From NCBI GenBank assembly GCA_963082975.1, contig OY720344.1:7303580-7367579 (forward strand): DNA of 64,000 bases, in the 5' to 3' direction. The notes beneath the pieces were generated by a model. That model was not told the origin of the DNA and made no database searches. It saw nothing but the letters and a program-made list of their open reading frames with translations. This document shows, one piece after another, positions 23,395-35,543 of this stretch. Positions within the stretch are counted from its first letter, which is position 1, and each line of letters starts with the position of its first letter. The position numbers and the translations under genes are program-made. Source of the stretch: Labia minor (Eukaryota > Arthropoda > Insecta > Dermaptera > Spongiphoridae).

Positions 23395-24020
23395 TTACCG
23401 ACCGACGATAGTAAGGGAGGTATTGTTTTCACACCAAATTTCACATGTGGATATTTTTAGGTACATATCTCCACGAATCATGCATTTTCTTAACAGAAAA
23501 AAGTATTTCTAGCATGATGTCTGTCCGTTCGTATAGATGTGTACAGCCTGAACGGCTGAATGGATATTGATGAAATTTGGTATATTTACTTAATGCATCA
23601 GTGGGATGAATTGATCAACTTTTGGTGCAAATCCGGAAACCGGAAGTGGTAGTATTAGCGATCGACGATAGGAAGGGAAGGGTTATTTTCACACCAAATT
23701 TCACATGAGGAGATTTTTTTATATATCACCACGAATCATGCACTTTGTATTGGTTTTATCCTCGGGAAAATCATATTTATTAGTTTTTTCTTGATTTAAA
23801 ATTATATGACGTCATCCAGCCATTCATGACGTCACAGCCTGGTCTTTCGTATATATTATATTATAAATAAAATAAAATTAAAAATATTTATGTTATATCC
23901 ATATCTGTTTTTTATTACATTAATAGATATATTAAAATTATTTGAAATTGTTTCTGTGGCTGGAAATTAATTTATTTCAAACCGTCGGTCGGTTCGGACC
24001 TGGCCACAGGTCAACTTATT
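23395..24020 (+). mobile_element. Family A HINE-like element, both ends present
   Basis: The 5' end is TTACCGACCGACGATAG. The 3' end has the inverted sub-terminal motif CGTCGGTCGGT followed by GACCTGGCCACAGGTC, a 6-bp-stem hairpin, then AACTTATT. The centre has a short GTCY run and 'gatgaaatttggtatattta'. Two perfect TGACGTCA palindromes lie at 23807-23814 and 23827-23834. Confidence 0.85.
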
Positions 24021-24059
24021 CTTTGTTATGAGCAAATTGAAAAGGAAATCAAAAGAAAA

Positions 24060-24300
24060 TTTCATCTAACTATCTCTGTGTCGCTCTATGGAACTTATAA
24101 AGTTCTTAGCCGCAGCAACCACATTCCTCCAAGTGTCTATCCTGATCCACAACCATCCAACCCCTACCCTCTCCCATCTCCCAATTGTCCACCAACCGCA
24201 TCCTTGGTTTCCCAATCGGTCTCCCCACCAATATATTTTTCAACATTCGTTCCTCTCCCATTCTAACCACGTTCCTTGCCCATTTTTGTTTTAACATCAG
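24060..24300 (-). pseudogene. Non-LTR retrotransposon C-terminal remnant
   Basis: On the minus strand the frame reads KWARNVVRMGEERMLKNILV then GRPIGKPRMRLVDNW and EMGEGRGWMVVDQDRHL, the typical 'RxRWxGHVxRMxEER...GRPxGRRRxRWxD' tail of arthropod non-LTR polymerases. It ends near an AGATAGTTAGATG tail. Confidence 0.75.
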
Positions 24301-24364
24301 TTTTTATAACAAACATCAATTCTTTGGAATTTTCTTTTTTAATTTTTAATTATTTTAACTAAAA

Positions 24365-24408
<44 letters not shown>

Positions 24409-24672
24409 AAAGAAACATTTTATTTTTTCTAATTTTCCTCTTCATTTTATAATTATAAGCATTGAAATTAATAAATTATATTTAATTAAGATACATCAAC
24501 TCAGAAAAAAGTAAATTATTATGTTTATTATTTTTTTTTTGATATGTCACGGGAAACAATTTACTTTTTTCTTATTTGATAATAATAATAAAAGAAAGTC
24601 GAATGCTTTTAAAAAATGAACAAATAAGGATCACGTATTTGCGTTGGTTCGGTCTCTCTCCCTCTCTACACT

Positions 24673-24709
<37 letters not shown>

Positions 24710-24936
24710 TATATCTGAAGGTGGGGTTTGTCTTAAAATCGGATAGATGTATAAAAAGAAAAAGAAGTAGAAAAAAGACGAGAGGGAGATTTGGATGAGG
24801 GTTGATAATAAAATGCTAAAGACAAGTCAAGACGATTCGATGGAATTAATGGATGGATGAATGAGAAAAAAAAAACAGAAAAGTTAAAAAAAATATAGAA
24901 TGGAAAAAGGGGAAAATAGACAAGAGAGTGTGTACA

Positions 24937-24972
<36 letters not shown>

Positions 24973-25960
24973 AGCCCTCTTTTATCTCTGCATCTGACAT
25001 CACAAGACATTTACAAAGAGATGGTCACGTTCAGGAGGGAAGAGAGAGAGAGAGAGAGTAAAGAAATTATTCAGAAAAAGAAAAAAAATAAATGGATTAG
25101 CATAACGGAGATGAAGTTTTTTCTTCTTTTGAATTTAAATATTAATTAAACGAATTCTCATCTCCATCTTCAAATTATTTGACAAATCAGGAAAAATCTA
25201 TTTTCATTTTAATGATATTATCAAAAAAAAAAAAAGAAAAAAAACGTGATATTTTGACTAAAAAATATTTCTTATATATTAGTATCTAAAGAAATAATTA
25301 TCAAAAAAAAAAACTCTATTAAGAAAATTTGTTAAGTGTTAATAACATAGAAATTAACCAAAGTATTTATATATATATATAACGATCCTAACATGTATGT
25401 ATACATATTGTATATACCTAGCAAAGTGATATAATTCTATTATAATTATTATGTATCTATTTAACATATATATTTGTAGAAATTTACATTTCTATTTAAA
25501 ATATTTTTATTTGTTAGTATATATATGGTAAACGATTGATTTGGAGGGAACCTCAATACACTTTCTCTTATCTATCTCTCCCATCTGCTACTTCTCATTA
25601 GTAATCTTATAAATGTAATTTAAATTATTTAAAAATAAAATAACGACAACAACAACAACAACCACATCAATTACGCATAAGTCTACAAATATGAATGTTT
25701 ATAGACAACAAAATTAACAGAGTAAATTAATTGGGAAAAGGATATTTATGCTATTATTGGAGGAAGTTAAAAGCTTTTAGTTGAAGCACATTCATCATTG
25801 AAATTGAAATTTTTTCATCTAAGTTATTTACTATATATATATATATATATATAAATAACCTTTTAGGGTTCATTATCAATATAGGGGAATCTTAGTGCAT
25901 TATAAATTATATGCATTTCTGTATTTGTTGAATTGTTCAATTGATATTCACATTAATTCA

Positions 25961-25991
<31 letters not shown>

Positions 25992-26340
25992 AATGTACCG
26001 TATATTACAGTTAAAGTAAAAATTTGAAAATGTATACTTTAACTAAAAAATCAGAGAAAGTATAAACAAATAAATTTTTGAATATTTCCAATTGTTATTG
26101 TATCGAACTTCTATAGATTAGTTAAAGTATTTAACTATAAATTTTTTTTTAGTATCTACTGTCATATATAATAGATTTTGGACAATTAATTTATTAATAT
26201 TTTTCACTACATTTTTTTATATTTGAGTATTAGATATGTTGGGAGCATTTTATATAAATATATAGAATCACACCAAAAGCAGCACGTTTCCATATTGATG
26301 TCAAATAAAAATCTTTATTATTCTACAAATCTTCAGTCGT
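24301..26340. other. A+T-rich stretch with microsatellites
   Basis: (AT)n tracts at about 24371-24405, 24686-24710, 25832-25852 and 25962-25986; (TC)n at about 24671-24689; (GA)n at about 24938-24964 and 25043-25058. The patch 24820-25140 is purine-rich and holds no recognisable protein. No exon seen. Confidence 0.5.
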
Positions 26341-26343
26341 TAG

Positions 26344-26430
26344 AGGGTGGTGGTTGTGGTTGTAGTGTTGAGAATTAAGAGAACAGACAACAATTATTAT
26401 TCTAATTCTCAACAGCACCACCACAACCCT
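26344..26430. repeat. Imperfect hairpin, possible small-RNA precursor
   Basis: The inner arms TGTTGAGAATTA (about 26366-26377) and TAATTCTCAACA (26403-26414) are perfectly complementary. The outer arms are GT-rich and AC-rich and pair less regularly, with bulges. The loop is about 25 nt. The size suits a pre-miRNA, but I recognise no known mature sequence. Confidence 0.35.
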
Positions 26431-27659
26431 TTAACGCATAAAATCATAATAATAATAATGATTCAAATAGGTAATATTATACATTTAATAGCCGATATTC
26501 TAATTGTTAGTAAGAATCACACTAATATGAATTAACTGAAGTTACCAGAGAAATAATAATAATAATAATTTTATTTCAATTTAAAAGAAAATACAAAATT
26601 ATAGACTAAAATAATATACTTAATTATGTATTTTCGTAAAAAACAAATTTCATAATATTTTTAACCGAGAAATTATCATTAATAAATCATTTCTTTAAAA
26701 ATTTTAAGGATATAATCATTCAACTAATATTATTATTAATGTGAAGCAAGTGGGTGTATATACTCACTAGTAGTTAATGAATGCAATGACTAGATAATAA
26801 AGTTAGTATCATTTGAAATAATGTATGAGTATCTTTACTTTCACTTAATCAACAAGTGAAAGCGTACATTAACTAGTAAATGAATTCACTCACTTTAATT
26901 AATGCTTTAATTGTGATATACATTATATACGATATTATATTTTAACCCAGTTAGTTCTACATCCTTAAATATTATATAATAAATAAATTTTGACAATTTT
27001 GAGTTTCAGTAATAGTTTTATTAAAAATACTTTTGATATATTTTCAAAACATTAAAAATAAAAAAAAATTAATCTAATATGAATTTTAATTGCAATTTTC
27101 AAATTAAAATTAAAATAAATATATTTTAGGTTGTAACTATGGCGAATATACTGATGGTATCAAGTATCTACATACGTACATTACAGATGGGCCCATTCAT
27201 TATTTTTTCCCCGAAAATTATATAATAAATATAGATAGAATATTAAATTGCTGAATTGAATGAGATTAAAGGTAATGCAATTTTGATTTTAGAATGAAAA
27301 ATATTATTTATTTATGTAAAATATTTTAAAAATAATGAATTATGTTTTATGATATATATATATATATATATATATAATGAGATTTATAAATGATTATTAT
27401 CTTAATGAATAAGATCGGACCATTGCTATTATAATTTAGATAATGTTAATTAATTTGAATAATTATATCCTTGAAATTATAATAAAATGAATTGAAAAGA
27501 AAAAAAAATGAGTTATTTATTATTTGAAATTTAAATGAGTTATTTGTTTTCATTTTGATTTATAATGAAGGTTATCCTTAAAATACATATATCACATTAA
27601 TATTGATGAGAGTGATAAATGAAACACTTGTACACTTTAACATTGACACTTAACACTAT
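26431..27659. other. A+T-rich stretch
   Basis: An (AT)n tract at about 27354-27376. The words 'actagtagttaatg' (26767) and 'cattaactagtaaatg' (26868) form a short inverted pair of unclear meaning. No gene seen. Confidence 0.45.
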
Positions 27660-28255
27660 CAATAACATTAAATTGATACTAGCGGAGTGGTGACTTGAAC
27701 GCACTAATAAAACGCCACTGGTTGCTGTTTTATGTCTGACAAATTCCAAACATCACACTAAACTATCTCCTTACATGTCGGCGAGTGGACTCACTTGAAA
27801 TTGTGAATGGTCCCTTTAGGGCAGGCCGGTTCCCTTGACCCTTATTTTTCAGTGGCAAACTTGTTACATGCATATATAATTAAGTAATGGATGTGAAAGA
27901 AAAACGTTACAATACTTTAAAAAGAGGCTACCCGCTGCGAAAGGGTTTTGTTTCGGGTACTCATTTGCATGCTGGGTGGACCCCCTCCCCCTGAAACTTG
28001 ACACGGAACGACCCTGTTACTTTTGGTATGCGCTTTAGGAAAAATTATTTATTTATGTCTCTCTGTATGCAAATGAAAAAAATGAGGAATAATAAAAAAA
28101 AAAAACAGGTCTCACTCACCCAAGGCCACGGTACATTTAATTATTATAAGAGCCCCTTGCACTTTGTATTGCCTCCAACTAACGCTTTGTCCTTAAAGAG
28201 AGTGGGAAACGACATTCCTGTTTGTCCAAAATGCAAATTACGACCCTGAGACAAA
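27660..28255. promoter_or_regulatory. GC-richer island with three octamer motifs
   Basis: This block stands out from its A+T-rich surroundings and does not resemble any repeat elsewhere in the window. It has three perfect POU-type octamers: ATTTGCAT at 27963-27970, ATGCAAAT at 28067-28074 and ATGCAAAT at 28231-28238. An open frame (27998-28249) crosses part of it but has no recognisable domain. A distal enhancer or an unannotated untranslated exon would both fit; a single-copy transposon remnant is the main alternative. Confidence 0.35.
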
Positions 28256-28911
28256 AAAAGAAAAAAGAAAAAAAAAAGTTTCATCATAGAAATACAAAAA
28301 TGACAGTTTGAAACAATAATAATAAACCATTATGGTTAAATGGAAAGGAATAATTTTAAAATGTCAGCGATCATTTTTATTCTTTATACAGATGAAAAAA
28401 TCAATTCATCAAAAAATTAACAAAAAAAAACAAAAAACAAAACAATAAAGTTTAGTTAAATGTGTTTTGGTTTTGTATTTTTATGAAAGAAATTAAAAAA
28501 AACAACTTTATAAATAAATTTGAAATTTTATTTAATTGTTTAAAAATATTAATAATAACTTGTATTAAATAAATAAATAAACAATAATTAATTGATTACA
28601 TATTAACACATTAAAGGATTAAAATAAGTAATATCATTCTTTTATATAAATAAATAAAAAATATTCTATTAAACAATTTTCACAAATTAACTTTAACTCT
28701 TTTGACATCTTAGAAAAAAAGATACTGTAAATAATAATAAATCATAATAGTAAATTATAAAAAAAAATATAGTATTTCAAAATGAAATTAAACATTTTTA
28801 TTTAATTGTATGTTGTTTTTTTCAATTCCTACTATTAGGCCACAGTCTCCCTATATTTATTTGTGTATTTCTCCTGTACAAATTTTCAATCACTAAAAAA
28901 ATTCTTTAAAC
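28256..28911. other. A+T-rich stretch
   Basis: Poly-A runs and simple A/T sequence only. Confidence 0.5.
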
Positions 28912-29060
28912 TTGTAGTGCAGTGATTCTCAACCCCTGTGCCGCGGCACTTTTGTGTACAGCAAGATTTTCCAAATGTGCCGTCAAATTTTACAAATATA
29001 AAGAGGCTCTTAAACATTTCCGACTTTTTTTTCAATTTTTTTCAATATCGTTCTAAAATA

Positions 29061-29991
29061 AGCGGGAGTGTCCTCCCCTAGACTTTCCCGCATATAAATA
29101 GGTATAAAGAGTTGTGAATGAATATTTAGAATGTAATAAAGTGCTACTTCCGGTTAACTGATATTTTAAATGTAAAAAAAAACAGATATGGATATAATAT
29201 AAATATTTTTAATTTTATTTTATTTATAATATATAAGGGCTGGCTGTGACGTCATGAAGTGCGGGATGACGTCATATAATTTTAAATTAAGAAAAAACTA
29301 ATGAAGATGATTTTTCTCGAGGATAAAACCAATACAAAGTGCATAACACGTGGAGATATGCCTTCACGTGAAATTTGATATGAAAATAACCCTTCACTTC
29401 CTCTCTTCGATCGGCAATACTAGCACTTCCGGTTTCCGGATTTGCACCAAAAGTTGAACAATTCATCCTACTGATGTATTAAGTAAATATACCAAATTTC
29501 ATCAAAATCCGTTGAGCCATTCAGGCTGTACACATCTATACGGACGGACGGACAGACGGACGGACAGACATCATGCTAAAAATACTTTTTTCTGTTAAGA
29601 AAATGCATGATTCGTGGAGATATGTACCTAAAAATATCCACAGGTGAAATTTGGTGTGAAAACAATACCTCCCTTACTATCGTCGGTCGGTAAAAAGGAA
29701 ACGTTACTTGTATAGGTAAAATGTCACTTCCGGTAGTCAGATCATGATGAAATTTGGTATCTGAATTTTTTTCATATTTTTAAATCTATATACAAAATAT
29801 GAAGCAAATACCTCGAAGCAAACTGGTACTTTACTTGAAAGGTAAACGCAACCATTGTAGGTAAAGTACCACTTCCGGTTAACCGATTTTGACGAAATTT
29901 TGATAGAAATCTACAAACTGTGAATAATATCGATGTACAAAATTTCGAAGTCCTAGCTTGATTAGTTTTTGAGTAAATTTGCTTACAGACA

Positions 29992-30022
<31 letters not shown>

Positions 30023-30171
30023 CATACATACATACATACACACAGACATAATTCGAAAAATGGTATTTTCCGACTCAGGGAGGTCTAAAACGTCAAGATC
30101 TATCAAAATCTCGAAGTCGAAATTTTTGACGATTCCAATACTTCCCTTATACGAAGTATGCGGGAAAGTAA
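29061..30171 (-). mobile_element. Family C HINE-like element, holding a family A copy
   Basis: It begins with hairpin GGGAGTGTCCTCCC and sub-terminal ACTTTCCCGC, and ends GCGGGAAAGTAAAAA. This has the family B layout with a different motif. The 5' end is homologous to family B ('gtattgg-atcgtcaaaa', 'cgagattttgat'). The centre has (CATA)n at 29997-30040. A family A copy interrupts it at 29174-29696. Confidence 0.8.
29174..29696 (-). mobile_element. Family A HINE-like element, 3' end missing
   Basis: The copy runs from 'aaacagatatggatata' to CTATCGTCGGTCGGTAAAAA. Its 3' hairpin and inverted motif are absent. It keeps the GTCY core (29549-29571, here as GGAC/CAGA repeats) and two CRE-type palindromes near 29249-29275. 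It sits inside a family C element that sits inside a hAT-like MITE. Confidence 0.8.
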
Positions 30172-30297
30172 AAAAGGTAACATGTTTTTTGGATCCGACT
30201 TTTACACTTATCTTTTTCTTTGTGTGCCGCCAAATTTTTAAATCATTAAAAGTGTGCCGCAGTAAAAAAAAAAAGGTTTAGAGTCACTGTTGTAGTG

Positions 30298-31254
30298 GAT
30301 GACAATTGATATTAATACAACAGCTTATTTTCCCAAATATTTATACATTAAAAAACAAATTCTGTTATATATGTACATTAGGCAGAATATAAATGTGTCT
30401 TGTAATGGCTGCAGTTAGTAGAGCATTAGATTAGAAAATTTCATATCTTGAAGAATAACATTTTTTTTATTTTATTTTCAATTAATTTCTAATACTTTAG
30501 CTTTAGTTTTAGCGGTTTTAAGTATAAATTCACTTTAAATTTCTTTTATTTAATAAGTATAACTTGTGAAATGTAGATTAACTTGTTGAAATATTTTTTT
30601 CTTTTTTTTTTTTTTTAATAACATTATTAATTTAAAAAATAATTTTAAAATAATTAAAAACTGTGTAGAATGTGATTACAAGATCTTATATTGTATGTTA
30701 TTATGAGAATTGTTTGTTAAAAAAAGATATGTTCTCTATACATATTGAATTTCAAAAGGATCGTTAAAAAATAAAGATTGTCTCTTTTTACATCCTTGTA
30801 ATTGAAATGATTGAATTCAAGTTCCCTTCAAATTGTTCCATTAGATAGGCAAACAAAGAGTGCCACCCTCTCAATATTCCTATCCCTTTTTTTTTTTTTT
30901 TTATTAATTTTGCCACTCACTTCCTACATGTTTCTTTTCTTTCTGAAATCTAATCTCAATGATCATTTTTTTTTTGCTAAACTTTACTATTTTCTAGTGT
31001 TGTTGTAGCTTTCTTTAATATCTCTTATGTAGGAGTATGTAATTGAATAAAACAACTTTAAAAGTTATAAATAAATTAATAGAATTGTCATTTAAAAAAA
31101 ATATTATATTGTATTCTACAATGTAGATAGATCTTGTAATATGTTTTAAATTAATCCCTGTCTGTCCGAATTTACCTCTGTTTTCGACTTTATATGTTTT
31201 GAAAACAACTTTTAAAGTCCTTTTTCGAAAGACTCTTTAAAATTACTGTCACAT
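30298..31254. other. A+T-rich stretch
   Basis: No exon, RNA gene or paired repeat seen. Confidence 0.5.
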
Positions 31255-32036
31255 TTTTACCGACCGACGATAGTAAGGGAGGTATTGTTTTCACACCAAA
31301 TTTCACATGTGGAGATTTTTACATATCTCCACGAATCATGCATTTTCTTAACAGAAAAAAGTATTTTTAGCATGATGTCTGTCCGTCCGTCTGTCCGTCC
31401 GTCCGTATAGATGTGTACAGCCTGAACGGCTCAACCGATTTTGATGAAATTTGGTATATTTACTTAATGCATCAGTGGGATGAATTGATCAACTTTTGGT
31501 GCAAATCCGGAAACCGGAAGTGGTACGTCCGTCCGTCCGTCCGTCAATATAGATGTGTACAGCCTGAACGGCTCAACCGATTTTGATGAAATTTGGTATA
31601 TTTACTTAATGCATCAGTGGGATGAATTGATCAACTTTTGGTACAAATCCGGAAACCGGAAGTGGTAGTATTAGCGATCGACGATAAGAAGGGAAGGGTT
31701 ATTTTCGCACCAAATTTCACATAAGGAGATTTTTTTACATATCACCACGAATGTATTGGTTTTATCCTCGGGAAAAATCATCTTCATTATGTTTTTCTTA
31801 ATTTAAAATTATATGACGTCACCCAGCCCTTCATGACGTCACAGCCTCGGGTAACGCCGGCTACTTCAGCTATATATTATAAATAAAATAAAATTAAAAA
31901 TATTTATGTTATATCCATATCTGTTTTTTATTACATTAATAGATATATTAAAATTATTTGAAATTGTTTCTGTAGCTGGAAATTAATTTACTTCAAACCG
32001 TCGGTCGGTTCGGACCTGGCAACAGGTCAACTTATT
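31255..32036 (+). mobile_element. Family A HINE-like element with internal duplication
   Basis: Both ends are present (TTACCGACCGACGATAG and the GACCTGGCAACAGGTC hairpin, one loop change). The part from the GTCY core through 'ggaaaccggaagtggta' occurs twice in tandem (about 31381-31526 and 31527-31668), so this copy is longer than the usual 640 bp. Both TGACGTCA palindromes are kept in slightly altered form near 31815 and 31834. Confidence 0.85.
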
Positions 32037-32072
32037 CTTAATGTTTTTAACATCTACAAGTTAAATTTATGT

Positions 32073-32560
32073 TTTTACCGACCGACGATAGGAAGGGAAG
32101 GTATTGTTTTCACATAAAATTTAACATGTAGAGATTTTTACAAATCAAATTTGTTCACAGAAAAAAGTATTTTTAGCATGATGTCTGTCCGTATGTCCGT
32201 CTGTCGTCCGTTGAGTGTCCGTATAGACATATATAGCTCAACGGATTTTGATAAAATTTGGTATATTTATTTAATAGTATGAATTCATCAACTTTTGGTT
32301 TATATCCCATAAACTGGAAGTGGTACTTTACGAAGTATTAATTTTATATTCATTGTCGGAAATTTTTCACTTAAAATATATTAGCAATTAATAATTGAGT
32401 AATTAAACTAAAAATAAAAACAAAGATCATAAAATTAAGTCATTTTAATTCAAATTTTAAAAATATATTTTATTTTCAATATTTTTAATTTGATATATAT
32501 ATAAAATGTTTGGAAATTAATTTATTTCAAATTATCGGTCAGTCCTCTACCTGGCGATAG
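32073..32560 (+). mobile_element. Family A HINE-like element, diverged
   Basis: It starts TTTTTACCGACCGACGATAG directly after the previous copy. The 3' part is degraded (inverted motif TATCGGTCAGT, hairpin barely recognisable). The stretch at 32340-32500 does not match the family. Confidence 0.65.
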
Positions 32561-33426
32561 CTTTTTTTTTTTTTTTACAAAAAAATTATTAATAAAAATT
32601 TTATCCAAGTACAATAATCTTTCATTGTATGTCTATTTATTATTTTTATGAAGATACTATATACGTATATACGATATACATATGGTACATATGGTACATT
32701 TATACGAAATTTCAATCAATCAGATTCCAATGGAATTTATTTTATTTTTTAATTTTTTTTTCTTTTATAAGAAAAAATTATACTACTATATCAATTATGA
32801 TCTTTTTATATGTTTGTGTAAACATAAAATAATATTAAAATGATAATATTCAAGACTATTGTATTATATCCATATTTTTAATTATTTTTTCAATAAAAAT
32901 GTATAAATTATAATCATAAATTATAATATAATAAATTAAATTAATTAAAATAAAAATTAAAAATTAAAAAAATAAATTAAATATTAAATAAAATTAAAAA
33001 TTAAAATTAAATAAATAATAATAAATATAAATTATAATAAAATACAATCTTTTTTTTATATATGTACGAGTATATACCAAGAAATATAGATTTCAAATGG
33101 CAGATGTGTATATTAGGTATCTAATTTGACCTCTAAATATTAAGTACCAATGTATATACATAGTAATTATTTAAAGTAGAATTAATCAGCCACAAGCCAA
33201 TTGAAGTAGGTATTTTTTTTTTCATACGGCGCAGATGTAAGATACTGCATGCATGTGGTCAAGGTGTCATTGTCCAGCACCATAGTAACACCAAAGATAG
33301 TTGTTTATCCAGTTTAGTTAATTAATCAATGTCTTTCAACCATTTTGGCTGCGTAGCGTCCTTAATTATAATTTAACTTTCTTTTTTTATCTTTCTCTCT
33401 TTCTCTTTATCAATCTTTCTCTTTTT
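32561..33426. other. A+T-rich stretch
   Basis: Mostly A/T repeats. A slightly richer patch at 33225-33365 has no open frame or splice signals that I trust. Confidence 0.45.
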
Positions 33427-34017
33427 TTACTATCTCGCCAGAGATAGTATTGCGATCACGAAAATTTTCGATGTTGAGATTTTGATGTTTTTATACGTTT
33501 TGAAGGTTCCTGAATCATTTTCACTAAGGTTGAGAAAAATGTCTGTATGTGTCTGTATGTATGTAGACAAGATTACGCAAAAACGGTTTGAGCTAGAATG
33601 ATGCAATTTGGTACATGAGCATTATTCAAAATTCATAGTTTTCTATCAACTTTTGAGAAATGTAGCTCAACCAGAAGAGGGTCATTACCTACAACATTTT
33701 GATTTTTTTTCCTCTAAAGTGATCGTAAAAATAAAGATATTTGTTTGATAATTTTTCACATGATTAATAATTGTAAAAAACTGCTATATATAGAATTTCA
33801 GCTTGATTGAATCGCTGAAAGTACCAGAATTAATTTTTTAACACTGCAAATCTCACGCGCCAACACATGACGTGGTGCCATCAACAAAAAGCCAATCATG
33901 CGCTGGTTTAATATTTATTATTTATAATTTATAATTAATTAAATTTAATTTAAATATAATATATTTTGTTATTTAATCCAATTCAAATTGCGAGATAGTC
34001 GAGTGGAGACACTCCAG
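33427..34017 (+). mobile_element. Family B HINE-like element, complete reference copy
   Basis: This is the clearest family B copy. The 5' end is TTACTATCTCGCCAGAGATAGTA, whose ACTATCTC/GAGATAGT forms a palindrome. The core has TG/TATG repeats (33541-33570) followed by 'gatgcaatttggtacat'. The 3' end has GCGAGATAGTCGAGTGGAG and hairpin TGGAGACACTCCA. An E-box-like CACATG/CACGTG lies before the 3' A+T-rich block. Confidence 0.88.
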
Positions 34018-34162
34018 CTAATTTTTTTTGAGAAATAAGGTGAAGTATTTTCGTTTTATTATTAGAAAATAAATAATAAATAAATGATTATCTCTCTAAA
34101 ATGCTAAAATTTAGCATTAATTTAAATTCAAATGACAATTAATTAATATATAATTAAAAAAA

Positions 34163-34683
34163 GGTAATTATAATAAATGGTCATCCAATCATGGATTAGG
34201 AGTCAATTTTACCAGTGGGTACTTTTTTTAATTCCAAATAAAATTATCTTATGCAATTTTTGCGGGACATTTCTATTTTACGAGATAAAAAGTTTGCCAG
34301 ATTAGCTTATTATGAACCTCAAAATATGATGTCATTAAGTAATGTTTTATTGACTAATTCACTAATTCTTAACTTATTCGTAATTTTTTATTTTTTTCTG
34401 TTCAGTTTGGACAAAGGAAAATTATTTAATTCATTAATTTTTTAATTTTTCTATATCTAATATGAACTGAAAACAACACGAAAATTAGTGGAACCCTCTT
34501 ATGGTCAAATAATAAAACATAGTAGCTAAATAGATTTATATGCAAATTTTAATCATTTTTATCTCGTATACTATAAACGACTCACAAAAATTGCATAAGG
34601 AAAGTTTGTTTCGAATTAAAAAAGGAACCCACTGGTAAAGTTTTATTATAATCCATGACTGGATGATCATTTAATATAATTAC
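34163..34683. mobile_element. Long-TIR MITE family D, single copy
   Basis: It begins GGTAATTATAATAAATGGTC and ends with an inverse copy. The arms of about 110 bp share 'cccactggtaaa' and 'gcaatttttgcgg' words. The centre has 'attagtggaaccctcttatgg', as in the other copies. An ORF across it is not a gene. Confidence 0.75.
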
Positions 34684-35543
34684 AAAAAAAAAAAAAAAAA
34701 TAATAATAATAAAAAAATTCTCCAATATATCACACAAATTCTTACTACATGCTATCATACCTACAATGTAGAGACTTACAAAAGTTTGTAGATTAAAAAT
34801 ATTTTGAGTACTCTAAAAATTTAGAATTACCCCTAACATCTAATATACATTAGTAATCATCTCTAATGAATTATACTCATTAAACTAAACTAAAAAGTAA
34901 AACAAAACTGCAAAGGGAATCAGATTTATTATTAATTCTCAGCTAAATTGAGGGTGACTGCTTAGAAAAGTAAAATTGAAGAAAAAAAAGGGAGGAGATG
35001 GATTAAAAAAAAAACAAAAAACAAAAAGAAGAAAAAATATTAAATGTAAAATTGCTGACTTGCTTAATAAGGATAGGGAGTTTAATAATTGAAGTAATTA
35101 ATTGAAACATTGTAGTAACATAAAGGAACTTTTTTTTCATAATGAAGAAACTCAATTGGGAACGCCTTTTTCGTTTTTGTACAGTTCGTAGGGGTGGTTC
35201 GTCACGACCAGTCACCACCCTTACATCCCTAACCTAACCCACCCACTACCATCCTCCTCGAATTGCGTCATTTACTTTGACTCTTTTTTTTAATTATCTT
35301 TTCAGTCAACACCCATCTTCTAACTACTTACTCTTCTTTATTTCTTTCGTTTTTTTTTATCTAACGAATGCCTTTCATGTCTTAGATTTCGTTATCGTTT
35401 TTTTTTTCTGAAAAAAATCGTTGTCTCCCTTTACATTAATTTTTCATTAAAAGTTGTTGAAAGGTTTTTTTCTTTTTCTTATTTGATTATTAATATTATT
35501 ATTATTATAATTTTAATATCAATATATATATATAAGATAGTAA
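34684..35543. other. A+T-rich stretch with a CT-rich patch
   Basis: The patch at 35150-35290 is less A+T-rich and contains 'ccctaacctaaccc', a two-unit echo of the insect telomere repeat, too short to mean anything alone. ATT repeats at about 35491-35508. No exon seen. Confidence 0.45.

Larger units (their letters stand above)
28920..30289. mobile_element. hAT-like MITE split by nested HINE-like insertions
   Basis: The left end is CAGTGATTCTCAACC and the right end GTTTAGAGTCACTG. The flanking octamer TTGTAGTG is exact on both sides (28912-28919 and 30290-30297). The words 'gtgccgcggcac' and 'gtgtgccgc' near the ends mark one original element of about 260 bp, now opened by a family C element at 29061-30171. 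Confidence 0.85.

Noticed and set aside
24928-25149. Frame MCTRERERERERER
   Set aside because: It is the (GA)n microsatellite in translation.
30001-30040. Repeats with regular spacing considered as a CRISPR-like array
   Set aside because: This is a plain tetranucleotide microsatellite in a eukaryotic repeat; there are no unique spacers and no cas genes.
29772-30106. Open frames with repeated MYVCMYVC
   Set aside because: They are translations of the (CATA)n microsatellite inside the family C element.
35220-35245. CCTAACCTAACCC as insect telomeric repeat
   Set aside because: Only two partial units are present, which is expected by chance.
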